NCBI GenBank assembly: GCA_049642465.1
Contig: JBAROV010000224.1
Coordinates: 1 to 64,000 of the forward strand
DNA length: 64,000 nucleotides
DNA from: CAWDPQ01 sp049642465
Lineage (GTDB): Bacteria; Acidobacteriota; Vicinamibacteria; Vicinamibacterales; 2-12-FULL-66-21
Reading direction: 5' to 3'
The translations under genes were made by a program, and so were the position numbers. The notes below the pieces were generated by a model, which saw nothing but the letters and a program-made list of their open reading frames with translations, was not told where the DNA came from and searched no databases. Shown here piece after piece: positions 40,393 to 49,322 of the stretch (the stretch's first letter is position 1; each line of letters begins with the position of its first letter).

Positions 40393-42300
40393 ATGAGCAT
40401 CGACAGTCGGCGACGCCGCATCGCACGGTCGTTCACGGCTCTTGCCGTCACACTCTTCTACTTCTGCAGCGCACCAGCAGCGGAAGCGGGCCCGTTCTTC
40501 TTTTACAAGTTCACAGTCGTGGCCGACACGCGGACTGGCTTTCCCTACCAGAGCGTCAGCGGTTTTCCGAGCATCAACGGTTCGGGGCGCATCGCGTTCC
40601 GCGCCATCCTCACTGGCGGTGTCGAGGGGATCTTCACGCGGCTCGGCACCGCCGGACCGAACACGCTCGCGGATACCGGAAACGGCGAATTCTCCGGCTT
40701 CGGGATCGTGAACTCCATCAATTCGTTGAACACGGTGCTGTTCGTCGGCCTGAAAATCGGGTCGAATGAGACGACGGAAGTGTTCCTGCGCGGCGAGGGA
40801 AACTCCGCGACGCCGCTTCTGAGCTCGACCAGCAGTTTGCACAACTTCTGCGGAACGGAAATGAACATTCAGAAGGTCGCCGCGTTCCGCGCCCGGCGTG
40901 GAGACGGTCGAAACGAGATTCGGGCTCATGGGCCGCTGACGGGCACCTTCCGCATTATCGCGGTCGAGGGCTCGGAGTTTTCCTCGCTCGGCTGTGCGCC
41001 TTCGATCGATTTTGACGGCACCGTCGCTTTTACCGGAACGCGGAACGGGAGACGCGCGATCTTCACGCGCACCACGGGCAACCTGCTGACAGAAGTCGTC
41101 AACGACAACAGCGTGTTTGCGGGTTTCGGCGGCGTCGCGCTCAATCGGCAAGGCGGCCTCGCGTTCACCGCATCGCTTCAAGGCGGAGGGCGCGGGCTGT
41201 TTCGGATCAAGCAGGGCGTCCTCACGAGGATTGCTGACACCAATTCGCCAGGCGGCGATTTCGAGGGATTCTCGATCAACGAGTCCGGTCAGGTCGTTTT
41301 CGAACGTTCGCTCGGGGCAAACGGTTCGGCGATATTCCGCGGTCCTGGCACGTTGTTCGGACGGCTGATCGGAACTGGAAGCGTGCTGTTCGGACGCACC
41401 GTCGCATTTGCCCATGTGGATCGCGGTTCGCTCAACAGCACTGGCCAGATTGCCGTCTGGATCATCTTCACCGACGGGTCCGAGATGATCGCGCGGGGCG
41501 ATCCCGTGAGCTTCCCGGACACAGTCCTAACGACGGGAGCGCTGCAACTGACCACCGCAATGGGAAAGAGCGTAAGCGTGGATACTCCGATCCCGGTGCC
41601 GCCAGCGCACATAACGCTGGCATTCGACGTGACGTTTCTCACCGCCGACGGTGAGCTCAGCGTGAAGCTCGGGGACGCGGTGGTCAAATCGATTGCCGCC
41701 AGCGAGCCCGGTGTGCCGCAGCATGTCTCGATTCCGATCGATGTCCGCGCGATGACAAAGGATCGCCCGCTCAATCACATGAGCACGCTTCAATTCAGTC
41801 TCACGGGCAAGCCGGGCGCCAGCGCGCAGATCGCCGATGTGGCGATCCCGGGGCTCTTCGCGGATCGGCTGGAAGCCGATCCGCTCTCGCGTTGGCGGAC
41901 AGGGAACTCAGGCGGCGGGTCCGCGACCGTGGTAACCACGGGCCGTTTGCCAGTGAGGATTCGCGTCACTCTGCCGAACGCCCAGGCCGCATACGGCACC
42001 GTTGCGGTGCTCAGCACGCGGGAGTTCGATGCGACCGGTGATGTCGAACGCAGCTCGCTGCGTCTCTCTGGGTCAGCATTGCGAAAAACACTCGACCAGG
42101 CGGGAAAAGAAGATGTCGCCTGTCAGGTGCGGGACGTCAATGCCGACAAGCTCAACGATCTCGTTTGCGAGATCGACCCGGACGCGCTCCCGCTATTGAA
42201 GCAACAACAAAGGCGGCAGCTCGAGGCCATGACCCATTTCGGCTGGGGCATTGTCGGAACCGAGGCGCCACGCGCGGCCGCGCCGGTCCAGGCGAAGTAG
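40393..42300 (+). CDS. Large exported protein of unknown function
   Basis: 635 residues from ATG 40393. Export signal (about 8-32; ALAVTLFYFCSAPAAEAG). Residues about 35-380 hold repeated beta-strand units with the pattern I/V-N-x-x-G-x-I/V-x-F (for example SINGSGRIAFRA, SIDFDGTVAFTG, ALNRQGGLAFTA, SINESGQVVFER, SLNSTGQIAVWI), consistent with a beta-propeller as in the choice-of-anchor/NxxG repeat proteins. The C-terminal half has a beta-sandwich-like region, with no visible sorting signal. Predicted secreted or outer-surface structural/binding protein. No enzymatic motif. Confidence 0.75.
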   Translation: MSIDSRRRRIARSFTALAVTLFYFCSAPAAEAGPFFFYKFTVVADTRTGFPYQSVSGFPSINGSGRIAFRAILTGGVEGIFTRLGTAGPNTLADTGNGEFSGFGIVNSINSLNTVLFVGLKIGSNETTEVFLRGEGNSATPLLSSTSSLHNFCGTEMNIQKVAAFRARRGDGRNEIRAHGPLTGTFRIIAVEGSEFSSLGCAPSIDFDGTVAFTGTRNGRRAIFTRTTGNLLTEVVNDNSVFAGFGGVALNRQGGLAFTASLQGGGRGLFRIKQGVLTRIADTNSPGGDFEGFSINESGQVVFERSLGANGSAIFRGPGTLFGRLIGTGSVLFGRTVAFAHVDRGSLNSTGQIAVWIIFTDGSEMIARGDPVSFPDTVLTTGALQLTTAMGKSVSVDTPIPVPPAHITLAFDVTFLTADGELSVKLGDAVVKSIAASEPGVPQHVSIPIDVRAMTKDRPLNHMSTLQFSLTGKPGASAQIADVAIPGLFADRLEADPLSRWRTGNSGGGSATVVTTGRLPVRIRVTLPNAQAAYGTVAVLSTREFDATGDVERSSLRLSGSALRKTLDQAGKEDVACQVRDVNADKLNDLVCEIDPDALPLLKQQQRRQLEAMTHFGWGIVGTEAPRAAAPVQAK

Positions 42301-42314
42301 GCTTCCCGGTCGGA

Positions 42315-43496
42315 CTAGCCTCGCTCGATCGCCAACGCGACCCCGTTCCCGCCGCCCAGGCACAGCGCCGCAATGCCACGCGTCACGCCGCGGCGCTTCA
42401 TCGCGTAGAGCAACGTTGTGAGAACCCTCGCGCCGCTCGCGCCGATGGGGTGTCCCAGTGCGACGGCGCCGCCGTGCACGTTCACGCGCGCAGGATCGAT
42501 TCCCAGCTCGCGCATGACGGCTACAGCCTGCACCGAGAATGCCTCGTTGATCTCGAACAGATCGACGTCCCGCAGTTTCCAGCCGATCTTCGAGGCCACT
42601 TTCCGCACCGCTTCGACCGGGGTCATCATGACCAGCTTCGGCGGCAAGCCGCTGGTTGCCTGCCCGACAATGCGCGCCATCGCCGGCAAGCGGAGCTCGC
42701 GTGCCTTTTCATCCGACATGACGACGAGCGCGGCGGCGCCATCATTCACGCCGGGCGCGTTTCCGGCCGTCACCGTGCCGTCTCTCTTGAACGCCGGCCT
42801 GAGCGCCGCCAGCGATGCGGGGGTCGTGTCTTCGCGAATGGATTCGTCGCGATTGAAGATCAGCGGGTCGCCTTTTTTCTGCGGGATCGCAACCGGCAGA
42901 ATTTCTTCCTTGAACCAGCATTCCCGCGAAGCCCGTGCCGCCTTTTGATGGCTCTCGGCAGCGTACTCGTCCTGCTCGGCACGGCCGACGGCGTACTTCT
43001 CCGCCACGACCTCGCCCGACATGCCCATGTGGCACTGCTCGAACGAACACCACAGACCGTCGTTGATCATCGAGTCGATGATTTCCGTGTTGCCCATTCG
43101 CAGGCCTTCGCGTACGCGGGGTAGCAGATACGGCGCGTTGCTCATCGACTCCATGCCGCCGGCAACCGCCACAGCGATATCTCCGGTCGCGATCCCTTGT
43201 GCGGCGAGCATCACCGCTTTGAGGCCGGAGCCACAGACCTTGTTGATCGTGAGTGCGGCGACGTGGTCGTCGAGCCCGCCGTTGAGCGCCGCCTGACGCG
43301 CGGGATTCTGGCCGTTTCCGGCCTGAATCACGTTGCCCATGATGCACTCGTCAACCATCGCGGGATCGATCCCGGCACGAGCCACCGCTTCACGGACCAC
43401 GAGCGCTCCGAGTTCAGGAGCGGAAAACGGCTTCAGCGATCCGAGGAATTTGCCTGTGGGCGTGCGGACTGCGGAAATGATGACGGCATTGCGCAT
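42315..43496 (-). CDS. Acetyl-CoA acetyltransferase (thiolase)
   Basis: 393 residues. Nucleophile Cys in INKVCGSGLKAV (about 89), His in GGAVALGHPIGASG, second Cys in ALCLGGGNGVA. Condenses two acetyl-CoA or cleaves 3-ketoacyl-CoA. Length and motifs fit the biosynthetic/degradative acetoacetyl-CoA thiolase group. Together with hbd (39457) it forms an incomplete beta-oxidation or butanoate module. Follows the dciA-like gene by 30 bp on the same strand; convergent with the exported unknown (14 bp apart). Confidence 0.95.
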   Translation of the reverse strand: MRNAVIISAVRTPTGKFLGSLKPFSAPELGALVVREAVARAGIDPAMVDECIMGNVIQAGNGQNPARQAALNGGLDDHVAALTINKVCGSGLKAVMLAAQGIATGDIAVAVAGGMESMSNAPYLLPRVREGLRMGNTEIIDSMINDGLWCSFEQCHMGMSGEVVAEKYAVGRAEQDEYAAESHQKAARASRECWFKEEILPVAIPQKKGDPLIFNRDESIREDTTPASLAALRPAFKRDGTVTAGNAPGVNDGAAALVVMSDEKARELRLPAMARIVGQATSGLPPKLVMMTPVEAVRKVASKIGWKLRDVDLFEINEAFSVQAVAVMRELGIDPARVNVHGGAVALGHPIGASGARVLTTLLYAMKRRGVTRGIAALCLGGGNGVALAIERG

Positions 43497-43526
43497 GACG
43501 ATCTCTTGTATCTATCGACGCCGGTT

Positions 43527-43811
43527 CTACCTACGGCGATCCAGGATTTCGAGCGCGCGCACCGATTCGGCGCCGAGCAGGTGTTGCATGCGGGCCAGGA
43601 TCGTCTCCGAGGCGCGTTCCACGGCTTGTCCCCAGTTCTTATCCCGCGCGGTCACACGAAGTACGCCGTCGACCAGCTCGACATTCGTGCTGCGCGCGGT
43701 GGCCGGCCCGACGGCAATCTGCCAGGCAAAGGCCGTTCGAGCCGCCGATGCTGGCTGACGCCGGACAATCTCAGCGAGGACTCCGGAGGAGAACTGTTGA
43801 ATCTGAATCAA
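43527..43811 (-). CDS. DUF721/DciA-like protein
   Basis: 94 residues with the DciA-type fold segment AFAWQIAVGPATARSTNVELVDGVLRVTARDKNWGQAVERASETILARMQHLLG. DciA proteins help load the replicative helicase DnaB in many bacteria; the family is short and poorly conserved, so the call is from this pattern. Probable first gene of a small operon with thiolase. Divergent from maf, with a CCTGATC microrepeat in the 67-bp gap. Confidence 0.7.
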   Translation of the reverse strand: MIQIQQFSSGVLAEIVRRQPASAARTAFAWQIAVGPATARSTNVELVDGVLRVTARDKNWGQAVERASETILARMQHLLGAESVRALEILDRRR

Positions 43812-43878
43812 CTCTTAGTCCCTCATCCTGATCCCTGATCCCCCATGCCCGTCGCTGGCAGCGATAGTATCAGAGCCA
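43812..43878 (+). promoter_or_regulatory. dciA-maf divergent region with leaderless -10 for maf
   Basis: TAGTAT at 43865-43870 lies 8 nt before the maf ATG, with no Shine-Dalgarno. Tandem CCTGATC units occur at about 43825-43842. Confidence 0.45.
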
Positions 43879-44439
43879 ATGGACCTCATCCTGGCATCTG
43901 CCTCGCCGCGCCGCGCCGACCTCCTCTCCTCTGCAGGATTCTCCTTTCGCGTCGTGGCTGCAGAGATCGACGAGACGCCAAGAAACGGTGAAACGGCAGG
44001 CGAGTACGCGCTGCGGATGGCGCGGGAGAAGGCCGCCGCCGTGCATGTTCGCGCGGATGGGGTTCCGGTCCTCGCCGCTGACACGGTGGTTATCGCCGGC
44101 GAACAGATCCTTGGAAAACCGGAGGACGCCGCGGACGCCGCACGAATGTTGAACCTCTTGTCCGACACGGTGCACACCGTCCAGACCGCCGTGGTGTTGC
44201 TCTCGGGTTCCCAGAGTGCGTCCGAGCTTTGCAGTACCCGCGTCCATTTCCGCCGGTTGAGCCCGGAGGAAATAGCCTGGTACGTCGCCACCGGGGAGCC
44301 GACGGGCAAAGCCGGAGCGTACGCGATCCAGGGGCGTGCGGCGCGATTCATCGACTGGATCGACGGCTCATGGTCCAACGTGGTCGGCCTTCCGATCGCG
44401 ACGGTCCACCATATGCTCAAGGCGGCGGGTATCACGTGA
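43879..44439 (+). CDS. maf: Maf-type nucleoside triphosphate pyrophosphatase
   Basis: 186 residues. Motifs ILASASPRRADLL, EIDETP, LAADTVVIAGEQILGKP, VYAIQGRAA-like AYAIQGRAARFIDWIDG and WSNVVGLP are diagnostic for Maf house-cleaning pyrophosphatases, which hydrolyse dTTP/UTP or modified nucleotides to monophosphates. Start chosen at the first ATG after TAGTAT. Located 50 bp before the ccm operon on the same strand. Confidence 0.93.
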   Translation: MDLILASASPRRADLLSSAGFSFRVVAAEIDETPRNGETAGEYALRMAREKAAAVHVRADGVPVLAADTVVIAGEQILGKPEDAADAARMLNLLSDTVHTVQTAVVLLSGSQSASELCSTRVHFRRLSPEEIAWYVATGEPTGKAGAYAIQGRAARFIDWIDGSWSNVVGLPIATVHHMLKAAGIT

Positions 44440-44489
44440 TATTCTGGGGATGCCCATCCATCAGGCAAGTAACTGAGAGCGGAAGTGTT

Positions 44490-44912
44490 ATGAAATCAAA
44501 ATCCGCAAAAATCGGCGCAACTGTCATCGTCATCGCGTTGGCCCTGACCGGGCTCATGTACTCGACCCTCAGCGAAGGGACCGAGTATTACAAGCACGTG
44601 GACGAAGTGATGGTCGAGCCGGCGTCATGGCAGGGCAAACCGCTCCAGCTGCACGGGTTTGTCGTCGACAAATCGATCGAGCGCAAGCCGGACACTCTCG
44701 AGTACCGATTCCGGATCGAGAGCAACGGCAAGGTCGTGCAGGCCCACTACAAAGGAATCGTCCCCGACACCTTCAAGCACGGCTCCGAAGTCGTGTTGAA
44801 AGGGACCCTCGGGCCGGATGGATTTACAGTTGCGCCCAACGGCGTCATGGCGAAGTGTCCGTCGAAGTACGAACCAGCCAAAGGCGTGGCGCCCACTTCC
44901 TCGGGCGGCTGA
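44490..44912 (+). CDS. ccmE: Cytochrome c maturation heme chaperone CcmE (cysteine type)
   Basis: 140 residues from ATG 44490 (GGAAG upstream). One N-terminal membrane helix (about 8-27) and an OB-fold periplasmic domain. The heme-attachment motif reads AKCPSKYEP, CxxxY (Cys123, Tyr127), where most CcmE have HxxxY. Cysteine-type CcmE proteins are known from some bacteria and archaea. Carries heme from the CcmABCD complex to CcmF/H. First gene of the ccm operon; followed 24 bp later by the CcmF-CcmH fusion. Confidence 0.9.
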   Translation: MKSKSAKIGATVIVIALALTGLMYSTLSEGTEYYKHVDEVMVEPASWQGKPLQLHGFVVDKSIERKPDTLEYRFRIESNGKVVQAHYKGIVPDTFKHGSEVVLKGTLGPDGFTVAPNGVMAKCPSKYEPAKGVAPTSSGG

Positions 44913-44936
44913 CGGCTGCCCTTCAGCGGTTCACTT

Positions 44937-47408
44937 ATGCCCGCACTTGGAACGTTTCTGCTCCTCGCGGCGTTCGTCTCGTGTGCGTACGCCATTTCCG
45001 CGTCAGTCGTCGGCGCGCGCCGCCGGTCTTCTCGACTCATCGATAGTGGAATCGGCGCGTTTTACTTCGTCACCGCGCTGATGACGCTGGCGTCGGGGGT
45101 CCTGATTCACGCCTTCGTCACGAACAACTACGCCGTCAGGTACGTCCAGCGATACTCCGATGCGGCGCTGCCGCTTGGCTACAAGATCGCGTCTTACTGG
45201 GGCGGCCTCGACGGCTCGATCATGTTCTGGGTGTTTCTGCTGGCCATCTTCGGCTCGATGGCCGTGCATGTCAATCGAGAGCGATACCGCGAGTTGATTC
45301 CATGGGTGGTGGCGGTGATTGCCACGACGCAGATGTTCTTCATCTTCCTCATGGTGATCCACAAGAACCCGTTCTCCACCTTCCTGACTCCGCCACCGCT
45401 CGATGGCGAGGGGTTGAATCCGCTGCTTCAGAACTTCTACATGGCGATTCATCCGCCGTCGCTCTACATCGGGTTCGTGGCAATGACGGTGCCCTATGCC
45501 TTCGGCATCGCGGCGCTCATTACCGGTCATCTCGATGACGCCTGGCTACGTGCGGTGCGTCGATGGACGATGATCGGGTGGCTTGCGCTGTCGTTCGGCC
45601 TGACGCTGGGAATGCTGTGGGCCTACGAGGAGCTCGGGTGGGGCGGGTATTGGGGTTGGGACCCGGTCGAGAATGCCGGCCTCCTGCCATGGTTCACCGC
45701 GACCGCTTTCCTGCACTCAGTGATGGTCCAGGAGCGGCGTGGCATGCTGCGAGTGTGGAACGTCACCCTCGTGATCACCACGTTCTTCCTGACGATCTTC
45801 GGCACCTTCATGACGCGCTCAGGTGTCGTGCAATCAGTCCATGCGTTTGGAGAGGACCGCGAGCTGGCCTTCTTGTTCACGGTGTTCATGATCCTGATCC
45901 TGACGTTCAGTTTCGGTCTCGTGATCTATCGGCTGCCGCTTCTGCGTTCGCGCAACGAGCTGGACTCGTGGGTGTCGCGCGAAGCGGCATTTCTCGCCAA
46001 CAACTGGGTGCTCCTCTTCTCGGCGTTCTTTGTCCTGTTTGCCACCATGTTCCCGACGTTGAGCGAGGCCGTCACGGGCGAACGGTTGACAGTCGGACCG
46101 CCGTTCTTCAACAAGTGGATGCTCCCGATCGGGTTGATCCTGCTGGTGCTGACCGGGATCGGTCCGCTCCTGGCGTGGCGCAAAACCACGTGGTCCAACC
46201 TGATCCACCAGTTTCTCTGGCCGTCGCTCACCGGCCTGGTGACGGGCGGCGCCGTCGTGGCGCTCGGTGTTCGGGTGTGGAGCTCCGGCATCTGCTTCGC
46301 GCTTTGTGGATTCGTCGTCGGAACGATCGTCCAGGAATTCGTTCGCGGAGCCCACGTGCGGCGTGGCGCAACCGGCGCGGACTTCCTGACCTCGCTCATC
46401 GGACTGGTGGGTCGATCGCATCGCCGCTACGGCGGATATATCGTCCACGTCGGCATTGTGCTGATGTTCTTCGGCTTTGCGGGTGAAGGCTTCAAGCAGG
46501 AAGAGCAGGTGCTGCTCAAGCCCGGGCAACAAGTGACGGTCGCGCACTTCACCGTGCGGCACGACGCGTTGACGGTGACAAGCGACGCGCAAAAGCAGAT
46601 GGTCACCGGACACGTGACGGTGTTCGACGACGGCAAGTCAATCGGCGCGATGACTCCCGCGCGGTGGTTTTTCAGCAAGCGGGAAGAAGAGCCGACCACC
46701 GAGGTGGCGATTCGCCGCGGTCTCGGCGAGGACCTCTACATCGTTCTCGCTGGATACGATGCGGCGTCGCAGTCAGCGACTTATGCCGTGACAGTGAACC
46801 CGCTCGTGAATTGGATCTGGTTCGGATTCGCGGTGATGGCAATTGGAACCGGGATCGCATTGCTGCCCGAACGCGCGTATGCGTTCGCCGCGGCGAAGCT
46901 GCCGGCAGGTGCTGTTGTTGCCCCGGTCCTTCTCATGTTGCTGCTCCCGCACGTCGCATCGGCGCAGCACGTCGAAAACGCGCAGGCCGTGCTGGTTGTG
47001 CCTCGCAGCCCGCTCGAGCGTGAGCTGCAGGGCGAAATCATCTGCATGTGCGGAACTTGCGGAAGGAAAAGGATCGGGGAATGCACGTGCGGCAAGGCTG
47101 CCGAGATGCGCGACGAAGTCGCTGAACTCGTCCGCCAGGGCAAGAGCCGTGAGGAAATCTATCAGTACTACATCGCAAAGTATGGAAGTCAGGAGCCGCT
47201 CGCGTCCCCGATCGACAAGGGGTTCAACCGGCTGGCGTGGTTCATCCCGTATTTGGCGGGAGCGACGGGCGCCCTGGCGATCGCGTTGGTGGCGCTGCGA
47301 TGGTCGCGGCGCGAGACACACCCGACGTCAACCGTGCGCGACGCCGCGGTAGAGAACGATCCTGAGCTGAACGCACGTCTGAACGATGAACTCCGCGACC
47401 TCGATTAA
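44937..47408 (+). CDS. ccmF: CcmF-CcmH fusion, cytochrome c heme lyase
   Basis: 823 residues. Residues 1 to about 650 are CcmF: multi-helix membrane protein with the WWD heme-handling motif WGGYWGWDPVENAGLLPW and conserved periplasmic His (IHPPSLYIG, HKNPFST). A second signal-like helix (about 655-680) then leads to a CcmH domain (about 695-790): IICMCGTCGRKRIGECTCG with Cys703, 705, 708, 716 and 718, EEIYQYYIAKYG and a final membrane helix. Canonical CcmH has one CxxC; here five cysteines cluster. The fusion puts heme ligation and apocytochrome thiol handling in one chain. Overlaps the next gene by 23 nt. Confidence 0.92.
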   Translation: MPALGTFLLLAAFVSCAYAISASVVGARRRSSRLIDSGIGAFYFVTALMTLASGVLIHAFVTNNYAVRYVQRYSDAALPLGYKIASYWGGLDGSIMFWVFLLAIFGSMAVHVNRERYRELIPWVVAVIATTQMFFIFLMVIHKNPFSTFLTPPPLDGEGLNPLLQNFYMAIHPPSLYIGFVAMTVPYAFGIAALITGHLDDAWLRAVRRWTMIGWLALSFGLTLGMLWAYEELGWGGYWGWDPVENAGLLPWFTATAFLHSVMVQERRGMLRVWNVTLVITTFFLTIFGTFMTRSGVVQSVHAFGEDRELAFLFTVFMILILTFSFGLVIYRLPLLRSRNELDSWVSREAAFLANNWVLLFSAFFVLFATMFPTLSEAVTGERLTVGPPFFNKWMLPIGLILLVLTGIGPLLAWRKTTWSNLIHQFLWPSLTGLVTGGAVVALGVRVWSSGICFALCGFVVGTIVQEFVRGAHVRRGATGADFLTSLIGLVGRSHRRYGGYIVHVGIVLMFFGFAGEGFKQEEQVLLKPGQQVTVAHFTVRHDALTVTSDAQKQMVTGHVTVFDDGKSIGAMTPARWFFSKREEEPTTEVAIRRGLGEDLYIVLAGYDAASQSATYAVTVNPLVNWIWFGFAVMAIGTGIALLPERAYAFAAAKLPAGAVVAPVLLMLLLPHVASAQHVENAQAVLVVPRSPLERELQGEIICMCGTCGRKRIGECTCGKAAEMRDEVAELVRQGKSREEIYQYYIAKYGSQEPLASPIDKGFNRLAWFIPYLAGATGALAIALVALRWSRRETHPTSTVRDAAVENDPELNARLNDELRDLD

Positions 47409-48006
47409 CCGCGCGGCCGAACGAGCCGGGCCAGCGGAGCCGCACCGGGCGGGTGCAGTCCGCGCCGACGGGTTCAGGCCTGCGCATTTCTTCGTGCTGT
47501 TGTCATTACTCGGCGCCACCGTTGCCGTGGTGATGGCCAGACAGCCGGCGCCCGCGCACCTGGTGCTGCTCAGCGTGATGATCGGTACCGCGGGCGCCTG
47601 CGCGGCAGCACTGTACGCGATGCTCGCGCCGCTCGTACGCGCCGGGTCCGACTTGGACCGTACGCCGCTCTCCGACCGCGCGCGCGCCGCGCTCGAGCGC
47701 GAGAAGATGCTGGTGCTCCGCTCGATCAAGGAACTCGAATTCGATCGCGCGATGGGGAAGATTTCCACTGGTGATTTCGATGAAATGGCTGGGCGTCTTC
47801 GCGCGCGGGCGCTCGCCTTGATGAAGCAGCTCGATACGCCAGGTTCCACGTATCGTTCGACAATCGAGCGAGAGCTGGTGACGCGCGTCGAGCAGAGCGC
47901 CGCTGCGCAGCACGTCTGCGCGTGCGGCACGAAGAACGACGCGGATGCGTCGTTCTGCAAGCGCTGCGGGCAGCGCCTGCGACCCGAGAGCGGGCGGCAG
48001 CCTTGA
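47386..48006 (+). CDS. CcmI-like membrane protein with C-terminal zinc ribbon
   Basis: 206 residues. Two membrane helices (about 34-52 and 58-80), then a helical segment EREKMLVLRSIKELEFDRAMGKISTGDFDEMAGRLRARALALMKQLD that resembles the N-terminal part of CcmI/CycH, and a C-terminal zinc ribbon (CACGTKNDADASFCKRCGQRL). Position between CcmF-H and CcmA supports a cytochrome c maturation role, perhaps apocytochrome handling. The exact start is uncertain because it overlaps the previous gene; a later start is possible. Confidence 0.75.
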   Translation: MNSATSINRAAERAGPAEPHRAGAVRADGFRPAHFFVLLSLLGATVAVVMARQPAPAHLVLLSVMIGTAGACAAALYAMLAPLVRAGSDLDRTPLSDRARAALEREKMLVLRSIKELEFDRAMGKISTGDFDEMAGRLRARALALMKQLDTPGSTYRSTIERELVTRVEQSAAAQHVCACGTKNDADASFCKRCGQRLRPESGRQP

Positions 48007-48036
48007 GCTATTGCGAGCGCGAAGGCGCGAGCAGCG

Positions 48037-48090
48037 GCGCGTGGGGGTGGGGCCCCAAGCGCGCTGAGAAAGGTGGGGCCCCGCGAGCCC
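48037..48090. repeat. GGTGGGGCCCC-type palindromic repeats
   Basis: Two GGTGGGGCCCC words within 54 bp, between the CcmI-like gene and the next gene. Related copies are near 15330 (opposite orientation) and at 37289. Likely an extragenic repeat family. Confidence 0.5.
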
Positions 48091-48116
48091 TGAATAACGC
48101 TGACAGAGCGCTGATA

Positions 48117-49322
48117 ATGATCGCTGGAGTACGCTGGCGCCCCTTCTTTGCGGCGGTCGCGCTGTTCCTCACCATTCCGCTTCTCGTCGACGCCCAGGTC
48201 ATGGATCCGAAGCAGGTGGCCGGCCTTCCACTCCCAGTCGGCGATGTGCCCACCGGCACGGTGACCGTCCGCGTCATCCGCGGATCCCTGTCCAACAACC
48301 TCTCCGATCAGGTCGTCGAGCTGTCCGTGGATAACGTCACACGGCAACAAAAGACCGGACCCTCAGGCAGGGCAGAGTTTACCGGCTTGCGTCCCGGCGC
48401 TCGGGTGAAGGCCGTTGCGCTCGTCGGCAGCGAGCGGCTGGAATCGCAGGAGTTCCCGGTGCCGGCCCAAGGCGGAATCCGAGTGCTGCTCGTGGCGACG
48501 GATCCCGAAGCGAGCCAGCAGGCCAACCCGGATCGCAAGGTCGCCCAGGAACCGGCGCAGGAGGGGACGGTCGCGCTCGGCGACCAGACACGATTCGTGT
48601 TTGAGCTGGGAGACGAATCGATCAACGTTTTCAATATCCTGCAAATCGTGAACGCTGGTCGCACGCCGGTCGCGCCCCGCGAGCCGGTCGTGTTTGATGC
48701 CCCACCCGAGGGGAGCACTGTGAGCATCCTCAACGGATCGAGTCCTCGCGCGATCGCCAACGCCAGGCGCGTTGCCGTCGCCGGGCCGTTTCCGCCCGGA
48801 CCGACGCTCGTACAGTTCGCATATTCCTTTCCGTACTCCGGAGCGAGCGCAACGATCGAGCAGCGGATGCCGATCGCGCTCAACCAGGTCACGGTGATGG
48901 CGCAGAAGGTCGGTACGATGTCGCTTTCCTCAGCGCAGATCACCGAGCGACGCGAGGTCGCTGCGCAAGGCGAGACCTACATCGTTGCCCAAGGCACAGG
49001 GATCAAAGCCGGCGACGCACTCTCAATCTCTTTCGCGGGTCTTCCCCATAGCCCGACGTGGCCTCGCAACCTCGCTCTCGGGTTGGCCTCAGTGATTCTG
49101 GCGCTGGGTGCGTGGTCCGGTTTCAAGGGGAAGGGACGCGCAGTCGCCGTGAATCGTGCCGATCTGGAGGCGCGGCGCGATCGCTTGTTCTCGGAGTTGA
49201 CTGCGCTCGAGCGCCAGCAGCGCGCGCCAGCGGACGGTCCTTCCGGCGGCAGCGCTTCCTTGAAACGGCGGAAGCAATTGATGACAGAGCTGGAATCCAT
49301 CTACGCCGCGCTCGACTCTTGA
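48117..49322 (+). CDS. Exported membrane-anchored protein in ccm operon, unknown function
   Basis: 401 residues from ATG 48117. Signal peptide (about 8-26, VDAQ), a carboxypeptidase-regulatory-like beta domain (about 40-125: GTVTVRVIRGSLSNNLSDQVVELSVD...GRAEFTGLRPG), a second beta-rich domain, a membrane helix near 330-350 and a short C-terminal coiled coil (LEARRDRLFSELTALERQQR). No cysteine motif for heme ligation is visible. Located inside the cytochrome c maturation operon with its stop overlapping ccmA (TTGA), so it may be an accessory of maturation. I do not recognise a named family. Confidence 0.75.
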   Translation: MIAGVRWRPFFAAVALFLTIPLLVDAQVMDPKQVAGLPLPVGDVPTGTVTVRVIRGSLSNNLSDQVVELSVDNVTRQQKTGPSGRAEFTGLRPGARVKAVALVGSERLESQEFPVPAQGGIRVLLVATDPEASQQANPDRKVAQEPAQEGTVALGDQTRFVFELGDESINVFNILQIVNAGRTPVAPREPVVFDAPPEGSTVSILNGSSPRAIANARRVAVAGPFPPGPTLVQFAYSFPYSGASATIEQRMPIALNQVTVMAQKVGTMSLSSAQITERREVAAQGETYIVAQGTGIKAGDALSISFAGLPHSPTWPRNLALGLASVILALGAWSGFKGKGRAVAVNRADLEARRDRLFSELTALERQQRAPADGPSGGSASLKRRKQLMTELESIYAALDS

